DNA from: Adineta vaga
Taxonomy: Eukaryota > Rotifera
Reading direction: 5' to 3'
Assembly: GCA_021613535.1 (NCBI GenBank)
Contig: CP075494.1
Location: 15,004,001-15,068,000 of the forward strand
Length of the DNA: 64,000 nucleotides
Position numbers and translations under genes: made by a program
In this document: one piece after another, positions 1-11,833 of the stretch
How positions within the stretch are numbered: the first letter of the stretch is position 1
Layout of the letters: every line of letters begins with the position of its first letter
The notes under the pieces: generated by a model
Database searches by the model: none
Told to the model about the DNA's origin: nothing
What the model saw: only the letters and a program-made list of their open reading frames with translations

Positions 1-1261
1 TCTTTTGATATTATGTAAGTATGATTAATGATAACAAGAAGTATGTAAGTTTTTTTAATAATAGTCGTATCACCTCGCTTGGCGAAATATTTTGGAGAAA
101 AAGGTTATTCGATATTTCCAATGGATTCTGTTGATTATACTACAAATCTTATCAATCAGATATTGACTCGACGTCGAGAACATGTTGAACGACGAAATGA
201 TTTTATTCAAATGATGATTGATCATGAAGAAGAAGTCAAAAGTGTAGTAGAAACAACTCAACAAACCGAGAATCAAAAGCAAGCTGATAGGCAACAGTGG
301 AAATCACTTAAGAAAAGTAAAAAAGAAATGACGACTTTTATTGTTTTAATTTCTTATCTAAATTAAGCTTTGAACGATAAAGAAATAGTTGCTCAAGCAC
401 TTACATTTCTAATTGGTGGTTATGAATCAACAAGTATTTTGTTATCATTCTTCTTCTATGTTATGGCAACAGAACCCGACATTCAAGAGAAGGTGTATGC
501 TGAGATTCGACAACAAATTGGAGATGTAAGTGAATGATAAAGTTATAGAGAATGAATTGTATGGAAGAGCTTAATTTAGGATGAGGTAACCTATGAGAAA
601 CTAAATGAACTTCATTATTTGAATATGGTGATCAATGAAACACTTCGAATGTATCCACCATTTATCAGGTGACTGCTTCTTTGATTATATCGTTGACCCA
701 ATGTTATATATTCATGATAGATTTGATCGTGTTGCCTCCCAAGATTATCAATTTGGTGCATATCATATACCAAAAGGAACTATTATCAATGTGCCAGTAT
801 ATCCAATTCATCATGATCCCGAAGTGTGGCCTGAACCAGAAAAGTTCATACCTGAAAGGTATCATTCGAGCACTCATGAGAATTATTTCATCACTAAACT
901 TTGACCCACGCACAGATTTTTAGCAACAGAAAAAGCAAAACGACATCCAATGGCCTATCTACCGTTTGGTGATGGTCCTCGGTAAATGAGTACAGTTGTC
1001 TTGGCTGATAATATTGAAGATGTTCTTGTAGAAATTGTATTGGAATGCGATTTGCATTGTTGGAAACTAAAATTGGAATAGTGAAAGCACTTCAAGTTGT
1101 AAAATTTCAACGATGTGAAAAGACTGAAGTACGAAATATTTATATGATTGAAATTCATCTTATATCTGTTTAATCTTTAGATTCCATTGAAATTAGGTAA
1201 AATGCCAACATTATCAAGTAGAGGTGATATTTTGCTCCGTGTTGTACGTCGATCTCAATGA
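1..1261 (+). CDS. Cytochrome P450, CYP3 clan, copy 1 (5' end outside window)
   Basis: This is the 3' part of a haem-thiolate monooxygenase of the endoplasmic reticulum membrane. The window opens in the exon ending at base 14. The following exons give the sequence PRLAKYF, an acidic Q-rich linker, and an I-helix GGYESTS where the sister copies have AGYETTS. They continue with the K-helix ETLR, the FIPERF-type motif and the haem loop FGDGPR/NCIGMRFA, which is split by an intron at about 984-1030. The last exon ends at TGA 1259-1261. All visible splice sites are GT-AG and no lesion is seen. CYP3-clan membership follows from the AGYET/PERF/FGxGPRNCIGMRFA pattern. The substrate cannot be read from the sequence. 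It is the first member of the tandem array to 14063. Confidence 0.9.
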
Positions 1262-1529
1262 AAAAGTGTCAAACGAGAGTGTGTCGAAAGATTTTTACTG
1301 CATCATAAACCTATTAATAAATATTTATCCATGAAATAATCGTCTCTTAATTTCTATAGAAGTATAATAGATTTTTTTTATTGAGAATCTGTTTCTCAGC
1401 AACATCCAATAGGCATATCAACCTGGATTCGTATAAATATTGTCCGTTAGTAAATCATATATTGTTCGTTTATAATTAGTTTTTTTATTTCCTATAATGA
1501 CATGATTAAAACATTAATATGAGTTATTT

Positions 1530-2097
1530 TCTCATCAGTGGTTCAATTACTCTCAAATTATGTGTCATCTCTACATGTGTTTTCGCTTATTATGTGTAAG
1601 TATTAAGCCATGTTCATTATCACTATTATTACCATTGAATTTAGATACAAATTACTAACTAACAATATTATTCGTCGACTTCGAATACCTGGTCCCACTC
1701 CAATTCCTCTCCTGAGTGAACTATTTAATGTTATTCGTAAAGTATCGTATTTATTCCATTTGATTTTTACTATACAACGATTGTTGATGGATTTTTCTGA
1801 AAGGGTTTATATAAGAACGACATTGATCTTGTTCAGAAGTATGGTAAAATTGTTGGGTACGTATCAATGATCGTAATGACAAAAAATTGTATTCGAGAAT
1901 ATAAAAATTCGAGTGATGGAATCATTTTTTATTTAGAATAAATGAAGGAACAAGCTTTAATCTTTCGAGATTTTTTAATCTACATATTAGCTTGAGTAGA
2001 TGTATGGTCCAATAAATGAAGTGAGTGATATGTACAACAAACGTCTTCATGCATATGCGGATAAACAAGAAATGTTTAATATAAAAGAGTACAAAGT
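1530..2097 (+). pseudogene. Truncated cytochrome P450 copy 2 (5' fragment)
   Basis: The fragment begins with an intact exon 1 (ATG at 1530, MSYFLISGS, hydrophobic anchor). It has exon 2 (RRLRIPGPTPIPLL) and exon 3 (GLYKND-type), then jumps inside exon 4 to the intron before exon 6 and stops being P450-like at about 2097. The haem-binding half is absent. It is nearly identical to copy 6 (11834 onward), and the similarity reaches upstream to about 1420, so this is a recent duplication. Relative to copy 6, about 251 bp are missing between two AAGCT words (1952-1956 here; 12265-12269 and 12516-12520 there). It cannot make a functional enzyme. Confidence 0.85.
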
Positions 2098-2390
2098 ATA
2101 ATCAATGAAGCATATTAAAGACTAAATGTCTTTCGTTTTTCACCTGTTCTTTTAGTGCGTTATACAAAGTGGTTTGTTGTTATTATTTTCCTAAGTGTAG
2201 GAGAGCGAACAGTACGGGAGTGATGAAGGTAAATATTTTTTCGCAAATATAACGTCGTCATATTTTTATCAACGTGAGAAGAGGTATAATGTAAGAAAAA
2301 AACTATTCGCTGGATATTGAACAATAATTTATATAGATCCAGGAATCAAAATACTATTTTCACGGCTTGTGCTAGATACGAAATATCAAA

Positions 2391-4651
2391 ATGGTTTTCT
2401 TTCTAATCGGTGGTTCAATTTCACTGACATTACTAACTGTTCTTATTCTTCTATTTGCTTATTATGTGTAAGTATTCGATTTTTAATGTTAATTTAATGA
2501 GTTAACAAGTACATTATATAGTTACAATTTATGGACAAACAATATCTTTCGTCGACTTGGAATTCCAGGTCCAACACCAATACCATTTCTTGGTGAAATG
2601 TTTCGAGTTATGCGAAAAGTAATAGCATTTACTGTTAGAAAGGATGATAGTCAAAATTGTAAACTTATTATGCTTAGGGAATATATAAGAATGACATGGA
2701 TCTTATACAAAAATATGGAAAAATTGTTGGGTTAGTATAGACAGAGACATGTATCAAGATTTTAAAATATACTATACGTTTTTAGTATCTATCAAGGTAC
2801 AAGCCCGATCATACTTGTAGCTGATCTGGATATTCTTCGAAATGTTCTCATCAAAGATTCACATGTGTTTATCAATCGAAGAGTATGTGTTCATAAACTC
2901 ATCCCTATTACAGCATAATATTCACACTTCTTTTGTCTAGGGGATTGCAGGTGTAACGGGTCCATTTCAACATGGTCTGACTCAGTTAAAAGATGAGCAT
3001 TGGAAAAATGCTCGATCCATTGTTTCACCTACTTTCTCCACTGCTAAACTTAAAACTGTATAATTATTTCATTGTCTCTATCTTTTCTATCATTTTCATT
3101 CATATAGATGTATGGTTTGATGAATGAAGTGAGTGAAGTGTATACCAAACGTCTTCTTGTATATGCTGACAAACAAGAAATGTTTAATATCAAACAGTAT
3201 GTTTATTTTTGATTTATTAATAATAGTTAATTTATATAATGACCACAAAACTATAGATTAAATAGTGAATTTGCGTTGGATAATATTGCAACATGTTTAT
3301 TTGGTATTGAAACAAATTCTCTTCAAAATGAAAATGCGACATTGATTAATTATTTAAAGAAATTTTTCACGCTTAGTCTCAGAAATATATTAGTTCTGAT
3401 ATTATGTAAGTGTGACCACTAAGAAGAAAAGTTTTCTATATTCTTTTAATAATAGTGATATCACCACGTTTGTCGACATACTTAGGCAAGAAGGGTTATT
3501 CAGTACTACCGAGTGATTCACTCAATTATACTACGAATCTTCTCGATCAAATATTAGCTCGTCGTCGACAACATCTTGAACGAAGAAATGATTTTATTCA
3601 AATGATGGTCGATCGTGAAGAAGATGTCACAAATGAAGGAGAAACAAGTCAACAAACAGAAGAACAACATGATGATCATCAGCAATGGAAACCAATGAAG
3701 AAAAGTATGATGACAAAAAATGATCATTGAATTTTAATTTTAAATCATATGTTCTTAGCTTTGAATGATAAAGAAATACTTGGTCAAGCTTTAGTTTTTC
3801 TTATTGCTGGTTATGAAACTACCAGTGTCTTGATGTCATTCTTCTTCTATGTTATGGCAACGGAACCTGCCATTCAAGAGAAAGTCTATGACGAAATTCG
3901 ACAAGAAATTGGAGATGTAAGTCAACAATGAAATTAGTCAATACAACAATATGTAGAATATTTTCTTTTAAGAATGAAGTGACTTATGAGAAACTCAATG
4001 AACTTCGTTATTTGGATATGGTAATCAATGAAACACTTCGAATGTATACACCATTCATTAGGTATGAGTTTCATTTGCACATATCCTTGATCTAACAATA
4101 TGTCCCGATAATAGATTTGATCGTGTCGCATCTCAAGATTACAATCTAGGTCCATACCGTATACCAGAAGGAACCATCATCGGTATACCTATGTACCCAA
4201 TTCATCGTGATGCTGAAACATGGCCTGAGCCTGACAAATTCATACCTGAAAGGTAAAATTGAGAGATAGTTGTTAGAAAAGATGATCTTATTTCATAGAT
4301 TTTCATCTTCTGAAAAAATTAAACGCCATCCAATGGCACATCTTCCATTTGGTGACGGACCTCGGTAAGAAGACATAGGAGTTTACTTGATTCAGTCAAT
4401 ACATATGATGATTAATATTTATAGTAATTGCATTGGAATGCGATTTGCATTGCTCGAAGCTAAACTTGGAATTGTCAAAGCACTTCAAGTTGTAGAATAT
4501 CAACGCTGTGAAAAAACAGAAGTAAATAATGATATTCCTGAAAATATTTTTGTATCATCACTTTGGTTGTTAGGTTCCACTTGTATTCAGCAAATCTGGG
4601 GTTTTTAACAGCAAAAATGGCCTTTTCGTGCGTGTTGTTCGTCGATCTTAA
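2391..4651 (+). CDS. Cytochrome P450, CYP3 clan, copy 3 (complete)
   Basis: This complete P450 gene has 14 short exons. ATG 2391 opens exon 1 (2391-2467), which encodes a hydrophobic ER anchor. Exon 2 has the proline-rich hinge GIPGPTPIPFLGEMF, and the C-helix has HWKNAR. A charged Q-rich linker of variable sequence precedes the I-helix AGYETTS. The K-helix is NETLR, the PERF region is FIPERF and the haem loop FGDGPR/NCIGMRFAL is split by an intron near 4365-4430. The stop is TAA 4649-4651. All donors and acceptors read as GT-AG, and the joints I checked keep frame. Family role: NADPH-P450-reductase-dependent monooxygenation at the ER. The substrate is unknown. Parts are almost identical to copy 4. 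Confidence 0.93.
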
Positions 4652-5267
4652 TGAGCGACGTGTTTGTTACTTGCTTATTGATAAGTTATTCTTAATCTGA
4701 AAGTTTTGTTTTTAAATCATATTTTATTATAGTACTACTACTACTCTGCCTCATATTTGCTTCGTATAAATGCTTTATTTTTATGCAAACATAAAAAGAA
4801 TATTAGATTATATTTAGTCATACTTAACTCGTTTTAGTTTACTCAAATCTGATATTGTATATTTAAACGTTTGTGGTCTGTTGAAAATGAATTATATAAA
4901 TTATTTTTGTACATTTATTCATCAAAAAGTTGAAATTTATTTCTCTATATGAACGGAAAAAGGAATTTTGGCCGTATATGTCGAAAAACAAGAGATACTT
5001 CATAGTACAGAGTACAAATCGAAATGTCATCAATACTTGTACGAATGATATGTATCGGTATTTTCATAGGACCTCAAGAACCGAGAAAACATGAGTCATA
5101 AAAGTAAATATTTTTTGTCAATATTATTGTGTTCTTGTCGACGTGGCCACAAAAGGTGTGATGCAAGAACAAAAAAGGTTGCTCGACATTAAACGAAGAA
5201 TTATATCAATGTATAAATGAGCCGACTATGCGATGATTTCTTTTTGTTCTAGATACGAAATATCAAA

Positions 5268-7580
5268 ATGGTTTTCTTTCTAATCGGTGGTTCAATTACA
5301 TTGACATTAATAACTGTCCTTATTCTTCTATTTACTTACTATGTGTAAGTATTCGGTTTTTATGTTAATTTAATAAGTTGAAAAGAAAATTGTATAGTTA
5401 CAATTTATGGACAAATAATATCTTTCGTCGACTTGGAATTCCAGGTCCAACACCAATACCATTTCTTGGTGAAATGTTTCGAGTTATGCGAAAAGTAATC
5501 AATTTTGTTATTTCGTTTGATGAAGTTCGAGTTTGTTTCTCGCTAGGGATTGTATAAAAACGACATGGATCTTGTGAAAAAATATGGCAAAATTGTCGGG
5601 TAAGTAAATAGATATAAAGTGATGGGAGATGCTGATATGAATGACTTTATTTTCGTCTATATAAAAATAAAGAGATATTGTATATTCATTTTAGCATTTA
5701 TGAGGGAACAACTCCAATTATTCTTATAGCTGATCCCGAGATTCTTCGAAATGTTTTAATTAAAGATTCTCATATGTTTATCAATCGACGAGTAGGAAAA
5801 GACAAATTTGTTTTTCTTTTTTGATTGATTATGTATTGTTGTTTTTGTAGATTATTGAAGGTGCTGCAGGTCCATTCGAACATGGACTTACAGCATTGAA
5901 AGATGAACATTGGAAAAATGCTCGATCGATTGTTTCACCTGCATTCTCTAGCGCCAAAATCAAAGCAGTATATATTCCTATTTCATAGTATATTTGTCAT
6001 TTCTGTCTCATCGTAGATGTATGGTCTTATAAATGAAATCAGTGATATATATAACGAACGTCTTCTTCAATATGCTGATAAACAAGAAATGTTTGATATC
6101 AAATTGTATGTGGATTATTTTGCTTTCAACGATTATATGAAATGGCTTTTGAATTTAATTAACATAGATTAAATGGACAATATACCCTTGATAATATTGC
6201 TAGTTGCTTATTTGGTATTGAAACTAATTCATTACAAAACGAAAATGGTGTTTTGATTAATCATTTGAAAAAGTTTTTCACCGTTAGTCTTGCAAATCTA
6301 TTTATACTTGTTATCTGTAAGTATATCTTACCCTTGAATTTTTCTTTATTATTTTTTTCTTATTATGATGAATAGTGGTATCACCACGATTAGCCAAGTA
6401 TTTAGGAAAGAAAGGCTATTCTTTCTTACCAAAGGCGGCTATAGATTATACAAGTGAACTTGTAAACCAAATAATAAGTCGTCGTCGACAACATCTTGAA
6501 CGAAGAAATGATTTTATTCAAATGATGGTTGATCGTGAAGAAGATGTCACAAATGAAGGAGAAACAAGTCAACAAACAGAAGAACAACATGATGATCATC
6601 AGCAATGGAAACCACTGAAGAAAAGTATGATGACAAAAAATGATCATTGAATTTTAATTTTAAATCATATGTTCTTAGCTTTGAATGATAAAGAAATACT
6701 TGGTCAAGCTTTGGTTTTTCTTATTGCTGGTTATGAAACCACCAGTGTCTTGATGTCATTCTTCTTCTATATTATGGCAATACAACCTGCCATTCAAGAG
6801 AAAGTCTATCATGAAATTCAACAAGAAATTGGAGATGTGAGTCAACAATGCAATTAGTCAATACAACAATGTGTAGAATATTTTCTATTAAGAATGAAGT
6901 AACTTATGAGAAACTGAATGAACTTCGTTATTTGGATATGGTAATCAATGAAACACTTCGAATGTATACACCATTCATTAGGTTTGTTTCATGAAACTTT
7001 TTCTTGATGTACACCTGTATTTATATCATAGAACCGATCGTGTTGCATCTCAAGATTATCAACTTGGTTCATATCTTATACCAAAAGGATCTATTATTAA
7101 TATATCTATATATCCAGTTCATCATGATCCTGAAGCGTGGCCTGAACCGGAAAAATTCATACCTGAAAGGTAGAATTGATATTTATTACATATTGCTTTT
7201 TGTTGAGCATCATAATATTGTGAAATAGATTTTTGTCAATTGAGAAAGCTAAGCGACATCCATTAACATATCTTCCTTTTGGTGATGGTCCACGGTGAGT
7301 AAAAATAATTGAATCTGTATATGAATAAAATATTCATTTAATAATCTGAATAGTAATTGTATTGGAATGCGATTTGCTCTATTGGAAGCTAAACTTGGAA
7401 TTGTCAAAGCACTTCGTGTGGCCGAATTTCAGAAATGTGAAAAGACCGAAGTAAGTGGCAATATTAGGAGTATTGATATCTTAGGCATGTTATTTATAGG
7501 TACCTCTTCAATTGGGAAAACTAGCAGTTTTGAATACAAAAAATGGTGTTTTTCTACGTGTCGTTCGCCGATCACAATAA
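5268..7580 (+). CDS. Cytochrome P450, CYP3 clan, copy 4 (complete)
   Basis: The exon plan is the same as copy 3. ATG 5268 starts the membrane anchor, exon 2 has GIPGPTPIPFLGEMF, and exon 5 has the C-helix HWKNAR. The I-helix AGYETTS follows the acidic QQTEEQHDDHQQ linker. NETLR, FIPERF and FGDGPR/NCIGMRFALLE follow in order, and the stop is TAA 7578-7580. No frame break was found. Two blocks (about 5244-5505 and 6478-6982) are nearly identical to copy 3, introns included, while the sequence between them is much more diverged. That pattern indicates gene conversion rather than simple recent duplication. Confidence 0.93.
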
Positions 7581-7996
7581 CTAACACGTGTTTCGCTGAG
7601 TTTTTTTGAATAGTTGTCCTGCCGCTTATACGCTTTTTTATAATGTTGTTCATAGATTTTGATGTGCTAGAGTATCAAATCGCAGAATCAGTTCTGATTT
7701 ACTTTCTATCGTTGCTCAATAACAGTTGAGCGACGATAGAAAGTTATTTTAAAATATTTACATTCCATTTAATGTTCACATCAATCGTCGACTTTTATCA
7801 ATGAATCATACTATTTCACCAGATTCACATTACAGTATAAAAAGAAAAGAAACTTGAATGTCAACAAATGTCCTCGTATAGAAACGATAAAAATATAATG
7901 TGTTGACATTAAAAATGAATCATCAATAAATATACAGCTTATCTGTCAATAAACACATTTACTTTACTGTAAGAAGAATTACTAGTTACTTCAACA

Positions 7997-10217
7997 ATGA
8001 CTTACTTTTTAATTTGTAATTCATTTTCATTAATATTATTGGTTATTTTAATCCTTATCTTTGCATATTATGTGTAAGTGTTATATCATATAGATCTATT
8101 TATCCTAAATAAAGTTATATTGAATAAAATTCTAGTTATAATTTACGTACGAATGATATCTTTCGTCGACTTAAAATGCCTAGTCCACCACCTATTCCTC
8201 TATTGGGAGAAATGTTTAATACCATGAGAAAGGTTTTACATATACGATGTTAATTATACAAAATTCTATATTTAATTTATTTTCTTATTTATTCAGGGAC
8301 TATATGCTAATGATCTTGATCTTGTTCAAAAATATGGAAAAATTATTGGGCGAGTATAGATCATTACTCTATATAAATGTTTATCAAGAAATTATTATAG
8401 ATTTTACGAAGGCAATAGTCCAGTTGTTCTTTTGTCCGAACCCGATCTTCTTCGAAATGTACTGATTAAAGACTCACATGTATTCATGAATCGACGAGTT
8501 AGTTTTACTAAATAGTCTTTTCAAGAAGTTTTATCGTTGAATCTATGTATTTTCAGACGATAGATGGTGTAGCAGGTGTTTTAGAACATAGTTTAATAAC
8601 TTTAAAAGATGAACAGTGGAAAAATGTTCGATCTCTTATTTCACCAACTTTCTCCTCCGCTAAACTTAAAATAGTAACTATTTGATTTTCATTCTTGCAT
8701 CATCTATTCCATCAATCTATGTCATAGATGTATGTTTTAATGAACGAAGTTAGTGAAGCATATAGTAAACGTCTTCTTGAATATGCTGACAAACAAGAAA
8801 TGTTTGATATCCAACAGTATGTCTATATATATATATATATATTGTTTATTATGAATAGTTAAATTGTATGATTAATTTGAAATAATAGACTGAATAGTGA
8901 ATTCACATTGGATAATATTGCAACATGTTTATTTGGTATTGAAACAAATTCTCTTCAACATGAAAATGTGACATTGATTAATTATTTGAAGAAATTTTTT
9001 AGTTTTAATATTTCAAATCTATTGTTTTTATTAATATGTAAGTAAGATCAATACTGATGAAAGTTTGTAAATACTTCTTACGAAAATAGATATATCACCA
9101 CGACTGGTGAAATACTTAGAAGAAAGAGGTTATTCAATACTACCAAAAGATTCTGTTGATTATACTACAAATGTTATCAATCAAATCTTGGATCGTCGTC
9201 GACAACGTCTTGAACGAAGAAATGACTTTATTCAAATGATGATTGACCATGAAGAAGAATCAGAACAAACAAAAGAAGATCAACATGATGATCATCAACA
9301 ATCGAAACTACTTAAAAAAAGTAGTAGAAAAACAGATTCTTTGTATTGTTTTCAGTTGTTTTTGGATTTTAGCATTGAATGATAAAGAAATACTTGGTCA
9401 AGCATTTGGATTTCTATTTGCTGGTTATGAAACAACAAGTGTATTGATGTCATTCTTTTTCTATATTATGGCAACAGAACAACGTATCATTCAAGAAAAA
9501 GTCTATGATGAAATCCGACAAGAAATTGGAGAAGATGAAATTACTTACGAAAAACTCAATCAACTTCATTATTTGGATATGGTGATTAGTGAAACACTTC
9601 GAATGTATCCACCTATTTTTAGGTACGTGTTTCTTATACGTTTTTCTTTTTATCAATATATTCATAATTCTGATAGATTTGAACGTGTAGCGTCGGCGGA
9701 CTATCATCTCGGCGATTATCATATACCAAAAGGAATGATCATAAGTGTACCTGTATATCCCATACATCATAATGCGGACGTATGGACTGAACCTGAAAAG
9801 TTCATACCTGAAAGGTATCATTGAGAAGAAAAGAACTTTGATAATAAACGATACTATTTATTTAGATTTTCACCTGCAGAGAAAGCAAAACGACATCCAA
9901 TGGCTTATCTTCCATTTGGTGATGGACCACGGTATAATAATGATATTTATTGATACAATAAAGTTATACTATCATTTATGATTTCAGAAACTGTCTTGGT
10001 ATGCGTTTTGCCTTGCTTGAGATTAAACTTGGAATAGTGAAAGCATTGCGCTTAGTAGAAATACAGCAATGTGAAAAGACTGAAGTATTTCATCATTATA
10101 TCACTCTGATGTATTTGACATGTATGTAATTTTTAGATTCCTATTCAATTGAGTAAGAGACCAACTTTATCGAGTAAAAATGGTATTTGGGTTCGTGTTG
10201 CGCGTCGAGTTCAATGA
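7997..10217 (+). CDS. Cytochrome P450, CYP3 clan, copy 5 (complete, one intron lost)
   Basis: ATG 7997 begins an anchor starting MTYFLICNSF. The proline hinge is MPSPPPIPLLGEMF, so the usual GP is changed to SP. The C-helix has EQWKNVR, the I-helix AGYETTS, the K-helix SETLR, and the haem loop FGDGPR/NCLGMRFALLE. The stop is TGA 10215-10217. Two structural differences mark this copy. The intron between the I-helix exon and the K-helix exon is missing without loss of a codon (junction near 9534). The intron after exon 3 starts with GCGAGT at 8350, which implies a GC-AG intron because only that joint keeps frame. There is a (TA)n run in the intron at about 8823-8842. Confidence 0.92.
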
Positions 10218-10434
10218 AATATACATACAAGGAATATCTCAAACATTATTAAAGACTAATTTTGCTCATTTATAATTATAAACATAGATTTTGTAGCTTT
10301 TATCACAAATATAAAATAAAGTGTAATTTTGCTGTTTAGAAACTGTTTCTCAGTGGTATCAGTCATATGTGTCGAATAATTCGTCTACATATCTTGTCTC
10401 ATTTTCAGTTCTAACAAAAACATCAATAACATAC

Positions 10435-10875
10435 TTTGTAAGTGCCGATGTTCTCATCAATTATTATTAATAGCTCTTTGAGTTAAATACAATTTATTAA
10501 CAAACAATATCAATCGTCCGTTTGGAATACCTAATCAAACTAAGAGGTACCGCCTGTCTCGACTGGGTTGATGATTATCATTTTTTTATAAGTTAATCGT
10601 ATGACAATGTATGGTTTTGTTAAGTTTTTATTATTCTTATTGGATTGTTGTTTCGTCACGAATCGCTCATTATTTAAATGGAAGAGGTTATTTATTATTA
10701 GCAAAAGAAAGAATGAAACATGATGAACAACAATCACGAACACGTAGAGAAAGTAACATTTCACTATTCAGTCGATTTTCAGCATAGATTTTATTTTTAG
10801 TTTTGAATAATACTTTTACTTGCTGGTTATAAAACAACAAGTATATTGACGAGGATAGTGAAAATACGGACTTTA
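10435..10875 (+). pseudogene. Decayed cytochrome P450 remnant
   Basis: Scattered P450 exon pieces remain in the right order. A relic of exon 2 lies at about 10485-10545 (NLLTNNI, then GIPNQT in place of GIPGPT). A relic of exon 8 lies at about 10655-10780 (RIAHYLNGRGY followed by a charged stretch). A relic of the I-helix lies at about 10800-10850 (LLAGYKTTSIL in place of AGYETTSVL). Exons 3-7 and everything after the I-helix are missing, and the reading frame is not continuous. It sits between copies 5 and 6 and is an old member of the same tandem array. Confidence 0.8.
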
Positions 10876-11379
10876 CCAACCGCTATTACTCGAGAATATG
10901 AACTGCGCAGAAAATTCTACGTCGTTAGTATTATAAAATAAGTAGAAGTACGCATCAACGTTTTTGCCATTTGGAGTCTGGTTGAACCTCGAAGGGTAGA
11001 ACAAATTATACATCTATTGCTTTTGAGAAATCGTTCGGTTAAGTATTTTAACATTCAGCCGACTTTAAAGAATATCTTAAAAGCTTATATCGTTATTTTA
11101 CGAGCTCCTGAAAAACAAATGAATTCTGTATTAGTAACATTGCATGAGAATTCTCTGGAATATTCTTTTTCATTGGAGAGTTTATTGTAAAACTATGAAA
11201 GGCTAGCTGATATCGCTTAATAATCTTCGACTTGAGTTCCCCCTCTTTATTACCATCAATAATTTCACTTAGTGACATCCAACCGCACATATTGCAACTA
11301 ACAGGATAGCATAAGTCTTACAAAGCGAAAGCAAGAGTCATGATATTCCATCATGTACATTGTTTTTGTGCTTCTAACA

Positions 11380-11745
11380 TTGCATTCCGTGGGTGAAGAG
11401 AGTTAGCTGCTAAATTTTGTGCATTTCTAGGACTAGATATCTTTTAGTTGATAACGGTGTTCCAATCGGCCGTGTCTCGTTTAAATGGTTTTAGTATTCT
11501 TTCTTTAATTGACTTTTCCGTATTGTTCTCTTAATGATATTTCTTTCTGCAATATTGAGTAGTTATGCTATGATAGTATTTGATGCTACATTTACTATTT
11601 TATGTTCTAACCTCGTTTCGTTTGTATGCGTCTGTTTCTCATACTTTATCCTGAAAGTAAACGAGCGACAATATCGTAGTGACCTCTGATCTATGTATTT
11701 CGTTACTGATTCAATAGCAATCCATTCAGAAAGCGGAACGAAAGA
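11380..11745 (+). repeat. Decayed duplicate of the 3' end and downstream flank of the 15414-16293 gene
   Basis: The stretch around 11438-11500 reads like the last exon and stop of the Gly/Val-rich gene: a TTAG/TTGATA acceptor joint, GTGT, ATCGG and then AAATGGTTTTAG. Further on, 11660-11735 matches 16480-16560, sharing GTGACCTCTGA and CCATTCAGAAA with the same order of smaller words. The middle of the last exon has been lost. The piece lies directly upstream of P450 copy 6, so it shows that a segment including the neighbouring locus was once copied into the P450 array. Nothing functional is predicted. Confidence 0.7.
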
Positions 11746-11833
11746 ACCTGTCCATTTAGTAAATCACATGTATATGTTGTTCGTTTATAATTAGCTTTTT
11801 CATTTCCCATAATGACATGATTAAAACATTAAT

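Noticed and set aside
8818-8842. (TA)n run in P450 copy 5
   Set aside because: Simple microsatellite inside an intron, no sign of function.
11093-11290. Minus-strand ORF with protein-like composition (MCGWMSLSEIIDG)
   Set aside because: Only 65 codons, no family and no splice context; could be a relic but cannot be supported.
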